From: DMER64 sp964554535
GTDB taxonomy: Bacteria > Bacteroidota > Bacteroidia > Bacteroidales > UBA932
Length of the DNA stretch: 64,000 nt
Reading direction: 5' to 3'
Assembly: GCA_964554535.1 (NCBI GenBank)
Contig: CAZKPB010000001.1
Span: 1 to 64,000 of the forward strand
Part shown: piece by piece, positions 16,723 through 24,858 of the stretch
Numbering within the stretch: the stretch's first letter is position 1
Layout of the letters: every line of letters begins with the position of its first letter
Program-made: the position numbers and the translations under genes
The notes under the pieces: model-generated
Databases searched by the model: none
Told to the model about the DNA's origin: nothing
Seen by the model: the letters and a program-made list of their open reading frames with translations, nothing else

Positions 16723-18087
16723 TTATTTAATCCAGCCGCTTCTCTGAAATGGACAATCTCTAAAAAGCGGGTCTATCCGGATATAGGTGACCGTTTGTTT
16801 CTCTTTGATAAATTTTTCCACCGCATCAATCGTCTGCTTGTTGTTGGCCATATTCTGCAGAATGGCATAATCCTCTTTGATATTGGCCACGTGAGAAGGA
16901 ATAATGCGTTCCAACTTGATGATCTTGTATACCACATTCCCTTCACGACCCTCATTATCTCGGCTTTCAAACGGTTCGGATATATCTCCTGCCTTCATGT
17001 CTTTCAAAACGTTGTAATCATTGGCCTTGAGCTGGTCCTTTTCAAACAGGGGAGACCCGGAATTTTCATCCACCACCCTGCCGTTATTCAGGCGCGAGGC
17101 GAGATCCTGGGAATAAATCAGGGCGGCCCGTTCAAAAGTCAGGCTGTCCGACTTGATGACGCGACCAATACTGTCCAGCTTGTTCATACAAGAAACCCGG
17201 TCAGCGTCCAGCACTTCGGGCTTGAGCAGAATGTGACGCGCATTGAACATATCCCCTTCGCGCTCTATCATCTGAATAAGATGGAATCCGTCAGGCGTTT
17301 CAATAATCTGGGACACCTGGCCCGGATTGAGCACAATGGCGGCATCGCCAAAGGCAGGCCAGTACATTTGTTTGGCGGCCATACCCAATTCACCGCCACG
17401 ACGCGCAGAATAGGTGTCCTGGGAATACAGGGTGGCCAAAGTACTGAATTTTTCTCCGTTTATCACACGTTCCCTGAATTCCAGCAAACGTTCCTTGACG
17501 GCCAACACCGCCTCTTCTTTGGGAGGGTACAATACTATCTGACGAATTTCATATTGCGTGGAAATAATGGGCAGGCTGTCTTTGGAGGTGCGTTTGTAAA
17601 ATGCTTCCACATCTTTGGGAGTGAGGGCTGTCACCTTTTCTGATATGGTGGACTGCATATCCTGGGTAAGGCTCTGCTCGCGGTAAGTTTCCCGCCATTC
17701 CTGTTTGAGCTTAAACAGAGGCTTGTGAAAGTAATCTTCGGTGGCTTTTTCTCCGCCCAGACGGGTTTTGATATCCTGAAGACGGTTCTCCAGTTCCAGG
17801 TCCACATATTCTTCATTGACCGTCAAACTGTCTATACGCGCTTGATTCAACAATAATTTAGATACCAGCATATTTTCCAGAATGGAGCAACGAAGGTTCT
17901 TGTCGGTAACCACCCCCTGCATCATCTCCATCTGCACCTCTTCCTCAATGGTAGAGAGTTGAATCATCTCGTTACCCACCAAGGCTACCACTTTATCCAC
18001 TAATCCATGTTCGTATTTCTGCGCAAATGCCGCTGTATTACAAGCCATCAGCAGGCACAGGCTCAAAGGCAATAATCTATTTCTCAT
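16723..18087 (-). CDS. SurA-like peptidyl-prolyl isomerase/periplasmic chaperone
   Basis: Seen: 454 residues from the ATG at 18087. The signal peptide is MRNRLLPLSLCLLMACNTAAFAQ, and the start codon overlaps the previous gene by 11 bases. Upstream in-frame ATG at 18147 lies deeper in that gene and lacks a signal peptide. The mature protein has a SurA N-domain (VDKVVALVGNEMIQLSTIEEEV) and two parvulin-like domains (about 180-270 and 285-390), the first with GGELG and the F/H-rich GFHLIQ end. Family knowledge: SurA escorts beta-barrel proteins to the BAM complex. It stands between the SurA-like lipoprotein and the OstA-like gene, consistent with a joint role in outer-membrane assembly. Confidence 0.88.
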   Translation of the reverse strand: MRNRLLPLSLCLLMACNTAAFAQKYEHGLVDKVVALVGNEMIQLSTIEEEVQMEMMQGVVTDKNLRCSILENMLVSKLLLNQARIDSLTVNEEYVDLELENRLQDIKTRLGGEKATEDYFHKPLFKLKQEWRETYREQSLTQDMQSTISEKVTALTPKDVEAFYKRTSKDSLPIISTQYEIRQIVLYPPKEEAVLAVKERLLEFRERVINGEKFSTLATLYSQDTYSARRGGELGMAAKQMYWPAFGDAAIVLNPGQVSQIIETPDGFHLIQMIEREGDMFNARHILLKPEVLDADRVSCMNKLDSIGRVIKSDSLTFERAALIYSQDLASRLNNGRVVDENSGSPLFEKDQLKANDYNVLKDMKAGDISEPFESRDNEGREGNVVYKIIKLERIIPSHVANIKEDYAILQNMANNKQTIDAVEKFIKEKQTVTYIRIDPLFRDCPFQRSGWIK

Positions 18088-18982
18088 CCTTTTTGTATAT
18101 TTTGATTTGCTGCTTGTCGCGTCCCTCGCGCAATACCTCGGTTTCAAGATTTGACAGCAGTTCCTGTTTACGTTTGCTCAATACAATTTGTTCAATATTG
18201 CCTTCCTTATATTCAATGGGGGCCGGCTCGCCGGCAGGAATCAGTTCGGTCAGGGTCACCATATAGGCGTACAGACTATCCTGTGCTTCAATATAACCTC
18301 CGGGAACCAATTGATTGCGGATGGCGCTCCTGTCAAGGGGCAAATCTTGTGCCAGCTCGGTGGCGCTGACCCACGCCTGATGGTAGTTTGAGTATACCTC
18401 GGCCGAACTTTCACATATCTGCTCCAGTTGTGCCAGATCTTCCAGTGTATTGGACCGGTAAAGCGTCCGGGTAACCGGCAGGTTGGGCGACTGCAAACCT
18501 ATTTTGATAAGCCGCACTTTGCACAGGGGCTCCGAAAGCACAAACAGTTCTTTGTTATGGTCATAATAATCCTGAATGTCTTGTGCAGAGACCACCGTGT
18601 CCAGACGTTCCTCCAAGTACTTGGTCTGGTAGCGGAATACCAGCAGGGACTTGCGGTAATCCGCCAGCTCCTGGTCTACGTTTTTCTCTTCTTTGGAAAG
18701 GGCTTCCTCGGCCTTTTTGAGTAATAGGTTGTCTATGGCCCAGGTGTCAATATAGTGGTTCACGATGTTGGCCGAATCCTGGGCGGCAACTCCCGCAGGC
18801 AGGAGGCTCTTGATATCCTGCCGGTAAAGTATCTGCTTGCCTATCTGGGCTACTCTGTCTTGTCCGTTGCCAAACCAGCGCTGAAGAGGGTTACAGCCCG
18901 CAAGCAGTCCCATCCCCACCATCAGCAGCACGGGTAGGACAACTCCTCTTGGGGAAAACCTCCCTGATGCAGGCGTACGCAT
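18077..18982 (-). CDS. SurA N-domain-like lipoprotein chaperone (no parvulin core)
   Basis: Seen: 301 residues with a lipoprotein signal peptide ending LLAGC (Cys30). A helical N-terminal domain (VAQIGKQILYRQDIKSLLP) resembles the SurA N-domain. The rest is helical and lacks the parvulin GGxLG and FH motifs. The start codon overlaps the guaB stop as TAATG; the stop lies 11 bases inside the next gene. Family knowledge: Bacteroidota commonly carry two or three SurA/PpiC-like genes after guaB, some without isomerase activity. Inference: a periplasm-facing chaperone tethered by lipid. It could instead be a degenerate isomerase. Confidence 0.72.
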   Translation of the reverse strand: MRTPASGRFSPRGVVLPVLLMVGMGLLAGCNPLQRWFGNGQDRVAQIGKQILYRQDIKSLLPAGVAAQDSANIVNHYIDTWAIDNLLLKKAEEALSKEEKNVDQELADYRKSLLVFRYQTKYLEERLDTVVSAQDIQDYYDHNKELFVLSEPLCKVRLIKIGLQSPNLPVTRTLYRSNTLEDLAQLEQICESSAEVYSNYHQAWVSATELAQDLPLDRSAIRNQLVPGGYIEAQDSLYAYMVTLTELIPAGEPAPIEYKEGNIEQIVLSKRKQELLSNLETEVLREGRDKQQIKIYKKDEK

Positions 18983-20451
18983 TAGCGTGAATAATTTGGA
19001 GCCTCACGTGTAATGGTTACATCGTGCGGGTGGTTTTCTACAAATCCTGCACTGGTAATCCGGATAAATTCCGCTTTCTTGAGCGCTTCAATACTTCTGG
19101 CTCCACAATATCCCATCCCTGAACGCAAGCCGCCGGTCAACTGGTAAAATACCTCAGACAGGGTGCCTTTGAAAGGAACCTGTCCCACAATGCCTTCCGG
19201 AACCAATTTTTTGACGTCTTCTTCCGTATCCTGGAAATAGCGGTCCTTAGACCCCTGCTGCATAGCTTCCAATGATCCCATTCCTCTATAGCTCTTGAAT
19301 TTACGTCCGTTAAGAATGATGGTTTCACCGGGAGACTCTTCCACCCCGGCAAACAATGACCCGGCCATTACGGTATCCGCACCGGCAGCCAGGGCTTTGA
19401 CCATATCTCCGGAATAACGTACGCCACCGTCTGCAATCACCGGAACGTCCGTATCTTTCAGCTCTTCACAAACCTGGAGAATGGCCGAGAGTTGCGGCAC
19501 TCCCACCCCTGCCACCACGCGGGTGGTACAGATGGAACCGGCGCCGATACCCACTTTGACCGCATCCACACCGCAATCCACAAGTGCCCGGGCTCCGGAA
19601 GCCGTAGCCACGTTGCCGGCTACGATTTCAAGATGAGGGAACGCATTGCGGGCCGCCTTGACGGTTTGCAACACACCGGCCGAGTGACCGTGAGCCGTAT
19701 CAATTACAACGGCATCTGTATCTACAGAAACCAGTTTGGCTATATTTTCCAGAGTGTCTCCTCTTACACCCACGGCGGCCGCCGCACGCAAACGACCCTT
19801 GGCGTCTTTGGTGGCCTTTGGGTTGTCTTTGATTTTGTTGATATCCTTGTAGGTAAGCAGTCCTATGAGGCGATTCTGGTCATCAACCACAGGTAATTTT
19901 TCAATTTTGTACTTCTTGAGCATTTCGGTGGCGTAAGCCAGATCCGCCCCGTCGTGTACCGTGATGAGGTTCTCCTTGGTCATAATCACGTAAATGGGAG
20001 TATTCATCTTCTCCACAAAACGCAAGTCGCGGTTGGTCACAATACCAATAAGCCTGTGCATGTCGTCCACAACGGGAATGCCGCCAATGTGGTTGTCGGA
20101 CATCAGACGCAACGCGGCCCCTACGGTGGCTTGGGGCTTAATTACCACAGGGTCGTAAATCATTCCGCTCTCGGAACGTTTCACCTTGCGCACCTGTTCC
20201 ATCTGTTGTTCTATTGACATATTCTTGTGAATCACGCCAATACCACCTTCACGGGCAATGGCTATGGCCATGGCGGAATCCGTAACCGTGTCCATGGCAG
20301 AAGAGACAATAGGCGCACTCAGGTTAATGTGACGAGAAAAGCGGGTAGACAAATCCACCTCTCTGGGCAGCACGTCAGAAGCAGCAGGGAGCAACAGCAC
20401 GTCATCAAACGTGAGTGCCTCATAAATAATACGATGTCCAAAATCTAGCAT
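18982..20451 (-). CDS. guaB: Inosine-5'-monophosphate dehydrogenase
   Basis: Seen: 489 residues. The opening is EALTFDDVLLLPAASDVLP. Two CBS domains (about 95-210) are inserted in the TIM barrel, and the catalytic loop GIGAGSICTTRVV lies at about 300. A flap region with YRGMGS follows. Family knowledge: it oxidises IMP to XMP with NAD, the committed step to GMP, and CBS domains sense purine nucleotides. Promoter TACATTTG lies 20 bases upstream. It leads a four-gene operon with two SurA-like chaperones and the OstA-like gene, an order recurrent in Bacteroidota; the reason for joining purine synthesis to envelope chaperones is unclear. Confidence 0.97.
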   Translation of the reverse strand: MLDFGHRIIYEALTFDDVLLLPAASDVLPREVDLSTRFSRHINLSAPIVSSAMDTVTDSAMAIAIAREGGIGVIHKNMSIEQQMEQVRKVKRSESGMIYDPVVIKPQATVGAALRLMSDNHIGGIPVVDDMHRLIGIVTNRDLRFVEKMNTPIYVIMTKENLITVHDGADLAYATEMLKKYKIEKLPVVDDQNRLIGLLTYKDINKIKDNPKATKDAKGRLRAAAAVGVRGDTLENIAKLVSVDTDAVVIDTAHGHSAGVLQTVKAARNAFPHLEIVAGNVATASGARALVDCGVDAVKVGIGAGSICTTRVVAGVGVPQLSAILQVCEELKDTDVPVIADGGVRYSGDMVKALAAGADTVMAGSLFAGVEESPGETIILNGRKFKSYRGMGSLEAMQQGSKDRYFQDTEEDVKKLVPEGIVGQVPFKGTLSEVFYQLTGGLRSGMGYCGARSIEALKKAEFIRITSAGFVENHPHDVTITREAPNYSR

Positions 20452-20471
20452 AGTGATAAGAATTTATCGTG

Positions 20472-20479
20472 CAAATGTA
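20472..20479 (-). promoter_or_regulatory. -7 element of guaB operon
   Basis: TACATTTG on the minus strand, 20 bases before the guaB ATG. It diverges from the -7 element at 20524-20531. Confidence 0.55.
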
Positions 20480-20523
20480 ACTAAAAACGCAAAATTTCAC
20501 GCCTATTCCGTTAGGATTACTAC

Positions 20524-20531
20524 TATCTTTG
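20524..20531 (+). promoter_or_regulatory. -7 element of GltP-type symporter gene
   Basis: TATCTTTG followed by four bases and the ATG at 20536, so the transcript is predicted to be leaderless or nearly so. Confidence 0.55.
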
Positions 20532-20535
20532 TGAT

Positions 20536-21711
20536 ATGAAGACTCATAAGATTGGGCTTTTGGCCAAAGTAGGCATAGCCATAGCGTCGGGCATAGGTTG
20601 CGGATTGTTTTTTCCCGTGTGGGCCGTACGCTTGTTCACCACCATCAACGGGCTGTTTGGCAACTTCCTGGATTTTGTGGTACCCCTCATTATTCTGGGT
20701 TTGGTGGCACCGGGCATTGCCGAATTGGGCAAAGGTGCCGGAAAGCTATTGGGAATCACGGTGCTGCTGGCTTACGGTTTTACCCTGTTCAGCGGTTTTT
20801 TTACCTATTTTACCTGCGATGCCCTCTATCCCACCCTGCTCCACAACGTGACCGGCACGTTTGCCGCAGCCCCGGTTGCAGAGGCAAAAATAAACCTGGA
20901 CCCTTATTTCACCATTGCCATGCCGGCAATTTTTAGCGTGATGAGCGCCCTCATCCTGGCCTTTGTGTTGGGCCTGGGACTGGCCTTCTCTGAAGGGGGC
21001 CACACCCTGCGCCACGCCCTGGAAGACTTCCGGGATGTGATCAACCGCGTCATCACCGGAGCCATCATCCCCGTGCTGCCTCTTTTTATCTTTGGCATCT
21101 TCCTCAAAATGACGGCCGAGGGGGAAGTGGTGCGCGTGATGGGCATCTTTTTGAAGATCATTGTGCTGATATTCCTGATGACTCTTCTGATGCTACTGAT
21201 CCAGTTTTGCATTGCCGGTGCGGTGGGCCGCAAGAACCCGCTCAAACTGCTGCGCACCATGCTGACCGCCTACGTTACGGCCTTGGGGACACAATCCTCG
21301 GCCGCCACCATTCCGGTTACTTTGCAGCAAACTTTGCGCAACGGAGTCAGTCCGCAAGTGGCAGAGTCGGTCATTCCGCTATGCGCCACCATACACCTTT
21401 CCGGAAGCACGCTCAAAATTGTGGCTTGCTCTATGGCCGTAATGTTTATGCAGGGGGATCCCACACCGCTGTCTTTGTATGCAGGGTTTATATGTATGTT
21501 GGGAGTTACTATGGTCGCCGCGCCCGGAGTGCCCGGGGGAGCCATAATGGCCGCCGTGGGCATTCTGCAATCCATGCTCGGCTTTGATACGGACGCCATA
21601 GGACTGATGATTGCCCTGTATATTGCCATGGACAGTTTTGGTACCGCCTGCAACGTGACCGGAGACGGAGCCGTGGCCGTTATTGTAGACAAAATCTATG
21701 GAAAATCTTAA
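20536..21711 (+). CDS. Dicarboxylate/amino acid:cation symporter (DAACS, GltP/SstT type)
   Basis: Seen: 391 residues, about eight helices plus two re-entrant loops. The substrate loop GTQSSAATIPVT (about 254-265) corresponds to the family serine-rich SSSATLP motif. A GVPGGAIMAAVGIL segment and a final helix with DSFGTACNVTGDG carry the conserved Asp/Asn positions. Family knowledge: SLC1/DAACS carriers import acidic or neutral amino acids with sodium or protons. Relatives with GTQSSAAT rather than SSSAT are often serine/threonine or uncharacterised carriers, so the substrate is left open. The last 14 bases overlap the next gene, suggesting coupling. Confidence 0.88.
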   Translation: MKTHKIGLLAKVGIAIASGIGCGLFFPVWAVRLFTTINGLFGNFLDFVVPLIILGLVAPGIAELGKGAGKLLGITVLLAYGFTLFSGFFTYFTCDALYPTLLHNVTGTFAAAPVAEAKINLDPYFTIAMPAIFSVMSALILAFVLGLGLAFSEGGHTLRHALEDFRDVINRVITGAIIPVLPLFIFGIFLKMTAEGEVVRVMGIFLKIIVLIFLMTLLMLLIQFCIAGAVGRKNPLKLLRTMLTAYVTALGTQSSAATIPVTLQQTLRNGVSPQVAESVIPLCATIHLSGSTLKIVACSMAVMFMQGDPTPLSLYAGFICMLGVTMVAAPGVPGGAIMAAVGILQSMLGFDTDAIGLMIALYIAMDSFGTACNVTGDGAVAVIVDKIYGKS

Positions 21712-22246
21712 CTATATCACCGTTTTCTGCGGATCTCGCACCGGAAACAACCCCTATTTTGAAAAGGAAGCCTGCCGCCTGGGCAGCCTGATTGCCCGGA
21801 AAGGCTACGGATTATTGTACGGCGGCACCCACGTGGGCATTATGAATCTGGTGGCCAACGGGGCACTGGAGGCCGGGGGCCCTGTCACGGGAATCATTCC
21901 CGCCCCCATTGAAGAACGCCGGCTGGCCCATCAAAACCTGACCGAGTTATTGGAGGTGGACACCATAGAAGAACGCAAGGCCCTGTTGATTGAGCGTGCC
22001 TGTGCCATTGTGGCCTTCCCCGGCAGTTACGGCACCATGGATGAATTATTCAACGCTCTGGTACTAAAACAGCTGGGGAAAATTGACAAACCCATTATCC
22101 TGCTAAATCTGGAAGGATTTTACGACCCGTTGCTCTCCCAGTTGGACACCATGGAATCCCGGGGGTTTTTGATGCCTCAGTATAAACAAATGCTTTCCGT
22201 GGCTACCGGTGTGGAGGCTGTCTTTGATTTCATTGACGCCCGGTAG
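21698..22246 (+). CDS. LOG family protein (TIGR00730; nucleoside 5'-monophosphate phosphoribohydrolase)
   Basis: Seen: 182 residues with a Rossmann-like start VFCGSRTGNNPYF, the GGTHVGIMNLVA segment, and PGSYGTMDELF where the family usually has PGGxGTxxE. The arginine and glutamate used in phosphoribohydrolase catalysis are in place. Family knowledge: LOG enzymes release the base from nucleoside monophosphates, in plants activating cytokinins; in most bacteria the physiological substrate is unsettled. It overlaps the symporter gene by 14 bases upstream and dut by 17 bases tail to tail. Two nucleotide enzymes face each other, but on opposite strands. Confidence 0.87.
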   Translation: MENLNYITVFCGSRTGNNPYFEKEACRLGSLIARKGYGLLYGGTHVGIMNLVANGALEAGGPVTGIIPAPIEERRLAHQNLTELLEVDTIEERKALLIERACAIVAFPGSYGTMDELFNALVLKQLGKIDKPIILLNLEGFYDPLLSQLDTMESRGFLMPQYKQMLSVATGVEAVFDFIDAR

Positions 22247-22667
22247 AGCCAAAACCGCCATCTCCACGTTCCGTTTCATCCAGAAAATCAACCGGTTCCC
22301 AAGATATCCGCGCATAGGAGGCTATCACCAGCTGGGCCACACGTTCTCCCGGATCCAGTGTCACCGGGTCGTGGGACAGATTCACCAAAATCACCTTGAT
22401 TTCTCCCCGATAGTCGGCATCTATGGTTCCCGGAGCATTCAGCACCGTAATCCCCTTTTTGGCCGCCAGTCCGCTGCGGGGGCGCACCTGGGCTTCATAC
22501 CCATAGGGCAGGCTGATATACAGTCCGGTGGGGACCATTACCCGCTCCAGCGGTTTCAATACAATAGTTTCCAAAGTGTTGGCCCGCAAATCCATACCGG
22601 AAGACTGTTCTGTAGCGTAAGACGGCAGCGGATGGGCAGATTTGTTTACAATACGTACGGTTGTCAT
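22230..22667 (-). CDS. dut: Deoxyuridine 5'-triphosphate nucleotidohydrolase (dUTPase)
   Basis: Seen: 145 residues with all five trimeric dUTPase motifs: SGMDLRA (I), RSGLAAKKG (II), GTIDADYRGEI (III), GERVAQLV (IV) and the flexible C-terminal RGDGGFGSTG (V). Family knowledge: it hydrolyses dUTP to dUMP and pyrophosphate, keeping uracil out of DNA and feeding thymidylate synthesis. Single-gene transcription is likely, with a TATATTTG promoter 19 bases upstream. The convergent overlap with the LOG gene covers the codons of motif V, so both reading frames are constrained there. Confidence 0.97.
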   Translation of the reverse strand: MTTVRIVNKSAHPLPSYATEQSSGMDLRANTLETIVLKPLERVMVPTGLYISLPYGYEAQVRPRSGLAAKKGITVLNAPGTIDADYRGEIKVILVNLSHDPVTLDPGERVAQLVIASYARISWEPVDFLDETERGDGGFGSTGRQ

Positions 22668-22686
22668 AAATCAAAATACTATTGTA

Positions 22687-22694
22687 CAAATATA
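22687..22694 (-). promoter_or_regulatory. -7 element of dut
   Basis: TATATTTG on the minus strand, 19 bases upstream of the dut ATG. Confidence 0.5.
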
Positions 22695-22739
22695 CCCAAA
22701 AAAGCCTACCTTAGAGGTCAAATAGCAATTCATCAACTT

Positions 22740-23402
22740 ATGAAACGAACATTAATCCTTATCAGTATGTGTGCCCTTTTATTCGGCGGCTGCCACAACG
22801 CTGCCAGCAAAAAAGCAAAAGACGCCCCGGCAGCCGCTCCGGCAGAAGCCCCCAAAGAAACGCCCGCCGCGGCCTTTGACCCCGCCACTTTGGGCGAAGA
22901 ACCTGTATTTGAACTGATAACCAGTGAAGGTACAATGATTATCAAATTATACAAAGAGACCCCTCAACACCGCGACAACTTTGTCAAACTGGCCTCACAG
23001 CGCTACTATGACAACCTGCTGTTCCACCGTGTAATCAACGGCTTCATGATTCAGGCCGGAGACCCCGACTCGCGCGGAGCAGCCGCCAACCAACGCCTGG
23101 GTAGCGGCGGACCGGGTTACACCGTTCCGGCCGAGATTAACCCCGCCCTCAAGCACAAGAAAGGCGCTCTGGCAGCGGCACGCACAGGAGACAGTGTCAA
23201 CCCGGAAAGAGCCTCCTCAGGTTCACAATTCTATATTGTACAGAGTGCCCAAGCCTGCGCCCAATTGGACGGAAGCTACACCGTATACGGAGAAGTGATT
23301 GAAGGTCTGGACGTCATTGACAAAATTGCCAATGTAGCCACCGGTACGGCGGACCGTCCGGTAAAAGACGTGAAAATTCTTAGCGTATTGCCTGTGAAAT
23401 AG
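22740..23402 (+). CDS. Cyclophilin-type peptidyl-prolyl isomerase, lipoprotein
   Basis: Seen: 220 residues from the ATG at 22740. The frame is open for 177 codons further upstream, but that part runs antisense through dut and is not coding. The signal peptide ends FGGC (Cys19), a lipobox, then an Ala/Pro/Lys linker (about 20-50). The cyclophilin domain has FHRVINGFMIQAGDP, with the catalytic Arg, and GSQFYIV. Family knowledge: cyclophilins catalyse proline isomerisation and assist folding. Inference: lipid-anchored in the envelope. It ends at a hairpin shared with the convergent TPR gene. Confidence 0.92.
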   Translation: MKRTLILISMCALLFGGCHNAASKKAKDAPAAAPAEAPKETPAAAFDPATLGEEPVFELITSEGTMIIKLYKETPQHRDNFVKLASQRYYDNLLFHRVINGFMIQAGDPDSRGAAANQRLGSGGPGYTVPAEINPALKHKKGALAAARTGDSVNPERASSGSQFYIVQSAQACAQLDGSYTVYGEVIEGLDVIDKIANVATGTADRPVKDVKILSVLPVK

Positions 23403-23408
23403 CGCAAC

Positions 23409-23426
23409 AACACGTGATTACGTGTT
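23409..23426. terminator. Hairpin between convergent cyclophilin and TPR genes
   Basis: Perfect seven-base inverted repeat AACACGT/ACGTGTT with a four-base loop. It covers the TPR gene's stop codon. There is no T run on either side, so intrinsic termination is uncertain; it may act as a 3' end stabiliser. Confidence 0.35.
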
Positions 23427-23669
23427 CATCCAGTCAGTAAATCGGCAGCCCAGGATAGAACGGATAGATTCCGATGCTTCCCGGGCTGCTGTATGTACGC
23501 CAAACTCCATGCATTTTGCATAGGCATTGAGCGCATCGCCCCAACGTTCCTGCTGACGGTACAGCCCGCCTAATTTATACCAGGCACGTTGTTCCGCGGC
23601 TCCTGGACCTTTTACGTAAGCCTCCAGTTCTTCTATAGTGTTTAGAAGATCTATCTTATCCTGTTCCAT
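23418..23669 (-). CDS. Small TPR-like protein at the end of the rnf operon
   Basis: Seen: 83 residues, helical, with one recognisable tetratricopeptide unit (AWYKLGGLYRQQERWGDALN) followed by a second partial one. There is no signal peptide. Its ATG overlaps the rnfA stop (TAATG), so it is translationally coupled to rnfA. Family knowledge: TPR units mediate protein contacts. Inference: an accessory or assembly factor for Rnf is possible from position alone, but a function cannot be assigned. Codon use and length look like a real gene rather than a chance frame. Confidence 0.6.
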   Translation of the reverse strand: MEQDKIDLLNTIEELEAYVKGPGAAEQRAWYKLGGLYRQQERWGDALNAYAKCMEFGVHTAAREASESIRSILGCRFTDWMNT

Positions 23670-24268
23670 TATACTATTCCTGAAAAGCCCATAAACGCCA
23701 TAGCCAGAATACCGGCGGTAATCAAGGCAATGGGAACTCCCCTGAAAATCTTGGGGGTATCCTGTAAATCCATCTGCTCGCGCAATCCGGCAAAAAGAAT
23801 CAGCGCCATGGCAAAGCCGGCTGCAGTAGCTGCCGTATACACCAAGGCTTCCGGCAAGTTGAGCATGGCCGGGGTGCCGGAAAAATCAAATTCTTTGGTT
23901 ACTACAAGAATAGCCACTCCCAACACGGCGCAGTTGGTGGTAATCAAAGGCAGAAAGATTCCCAGCGCCTGATACAGTGCCGGAGAAATTTTTTTGAGAA
24001 TAATTTCCACCATCTGCACCAACGCGGCAATGACCAGGATAAAAGTCACCGTCTGCATGAATTCAATATGCAACGGCACTAGGATATACATCTGCACCAG
24101 ATAGGTAAACAGCGTGGCCAGGGTCATTACAAAAATCACCGCGGCGCCCATTCCGGTAGCCGTGGAGACCTTGTTGGAAACTCCCAGGAACGGGCAAATC
24201 CCCAAAAACTGTGTCAACACAATATTGTTGACAAATACCGCAGATATAATAATGATTATATATTCCAT
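23669..24268 (-). CDS. rnfA: Rnf electron transport complex subunit A
   Basis: Seen: 199 residues, six helices, opening YIIIIISAVFVNNIVLTQFLGICPFLG, with the family cysteine in GICPF and TNCAVLG in the middle. Family knowledge: RnfA and RnfE are homologous inner-membrane subunits related to NqrE/NqrD that form the half-channels around a membrane iron-sulfur centre. It starts two bases after rnfE. Inference: part of a ferredoxin:NAD oxidoreductase that pumps sodium or protons; the ion cannot be read from sequence here. Confidence 0.96.
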   Translation of the reverse strand: MEYIIIIISAVFVNNIVLTQFLGICPFLGVSNKVSTATGMGAAVIFVMTLATLFTYLVQMYILVPLHIEFMQTVTFILVIAALVQMVEIILKKISPALYQALGIFLPLITTNCAVLGVAILVVTKEFDFSGTPAMLNLPEALVYTAATAAGFAMALILFAGLREQMDLQDTPKIFRGVPIALITAGILAMAFMGFSGIV

Positions 24269-24270
24269 AG

Positions 24271-24858
24271 TTACGCCTTTTTAGAAGAAAATTTGCGGAA
24301 CAGGACCATAAGGTATCCCAGCACCAGAAAGCCGCCGGGCGCCAGGATAAAAACCAACATTCCGTCTCCGGAGATGAGTTTCTGCCCAAATATGGCTCCG
24401 GATCCCAACAACTCACGGACTGTTCCAATGACCGTCAAAGACAGGGTAAAGCCCAAGCCGATACCCAATCCGTCGCAGAACGAATCCATTCCGCCGTTCT
24501 TGTTGGCAAACGCCTCGGCACGTCCCAGCACAATACAATTGACCACAATAAGGGGGATAAACAGCCCCAGCGTTTCGTACAGGGAGGGTACATAGGCCTG
24601 CATCAGCAGTTGCACTACCGTCACAAATACGGCAATCACCACAATATAGGCCGGAATACGCACTTTGTCGGGAATAAAGCCGGCCACCCAGGATATCACC
24701 AGGTTGGACAACATCAATACAAAGGTGGTAGCCAGCCCCATTCCCATCCCGTTGAGGGCGGAGGTAGTGGTTCCCAATGTGGGACACATTCCCAATACCA
24801 GCACAAAGGTGGGATTCTCCTTAATAATTCCTTTTAAAATCAATTGCAACTTACTCAT
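24271..24858 (-). CDS. rnfE: Rnf electron transport complex subunit E
   Basis: Seen: 195 residues from the ATG at 24858. An upstream in-frame ATG at 24894 lies in rnfG and was rejected, because AGGAGG sits just before 24858. Conserved ENPTFVLVLGMCPTLGTTTSA with the paired CP motif, and VNCIVLGRAEAFA. Six helices. Family knowledge: homologue of NqrD and of RnfA. Its start overlaps the rnfG stop by eight bases (ATGAGTAA), a classic translational coupling junction. Confidence 0.96.
   Translation of the reverse strand: MSKLQLILKGIIKENPTFVLVLGMCPTLGTTTSALNGMGMGLATTFVLMLSNLVISWVAGFIPDKVRIPAYIVVIAVFVTVVQLLMQAYVPSLYETLGLFIPLIVVNCIVLGRAEAFANKNGGMDSFCDGLGIGLGFTLSLTVIGTVRELLGSGAIFGQKLISGDGMLVFILAPGGFLVLGYLMVLFRKFSSKKA

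Noticed and set aside
16177..17643. Open frame of 488 codons opposite the OstA-like and SurA-like genes
   Set aside because: It spans two sense genes and their junction, and shows no domain or signal.
22209..22739. 177-codon N-terminal extension of the cyclophilin gene
   Set aside because: It runs antisense through dut; the ATG at 22740 gives a proper lipoprotein signal peptide.
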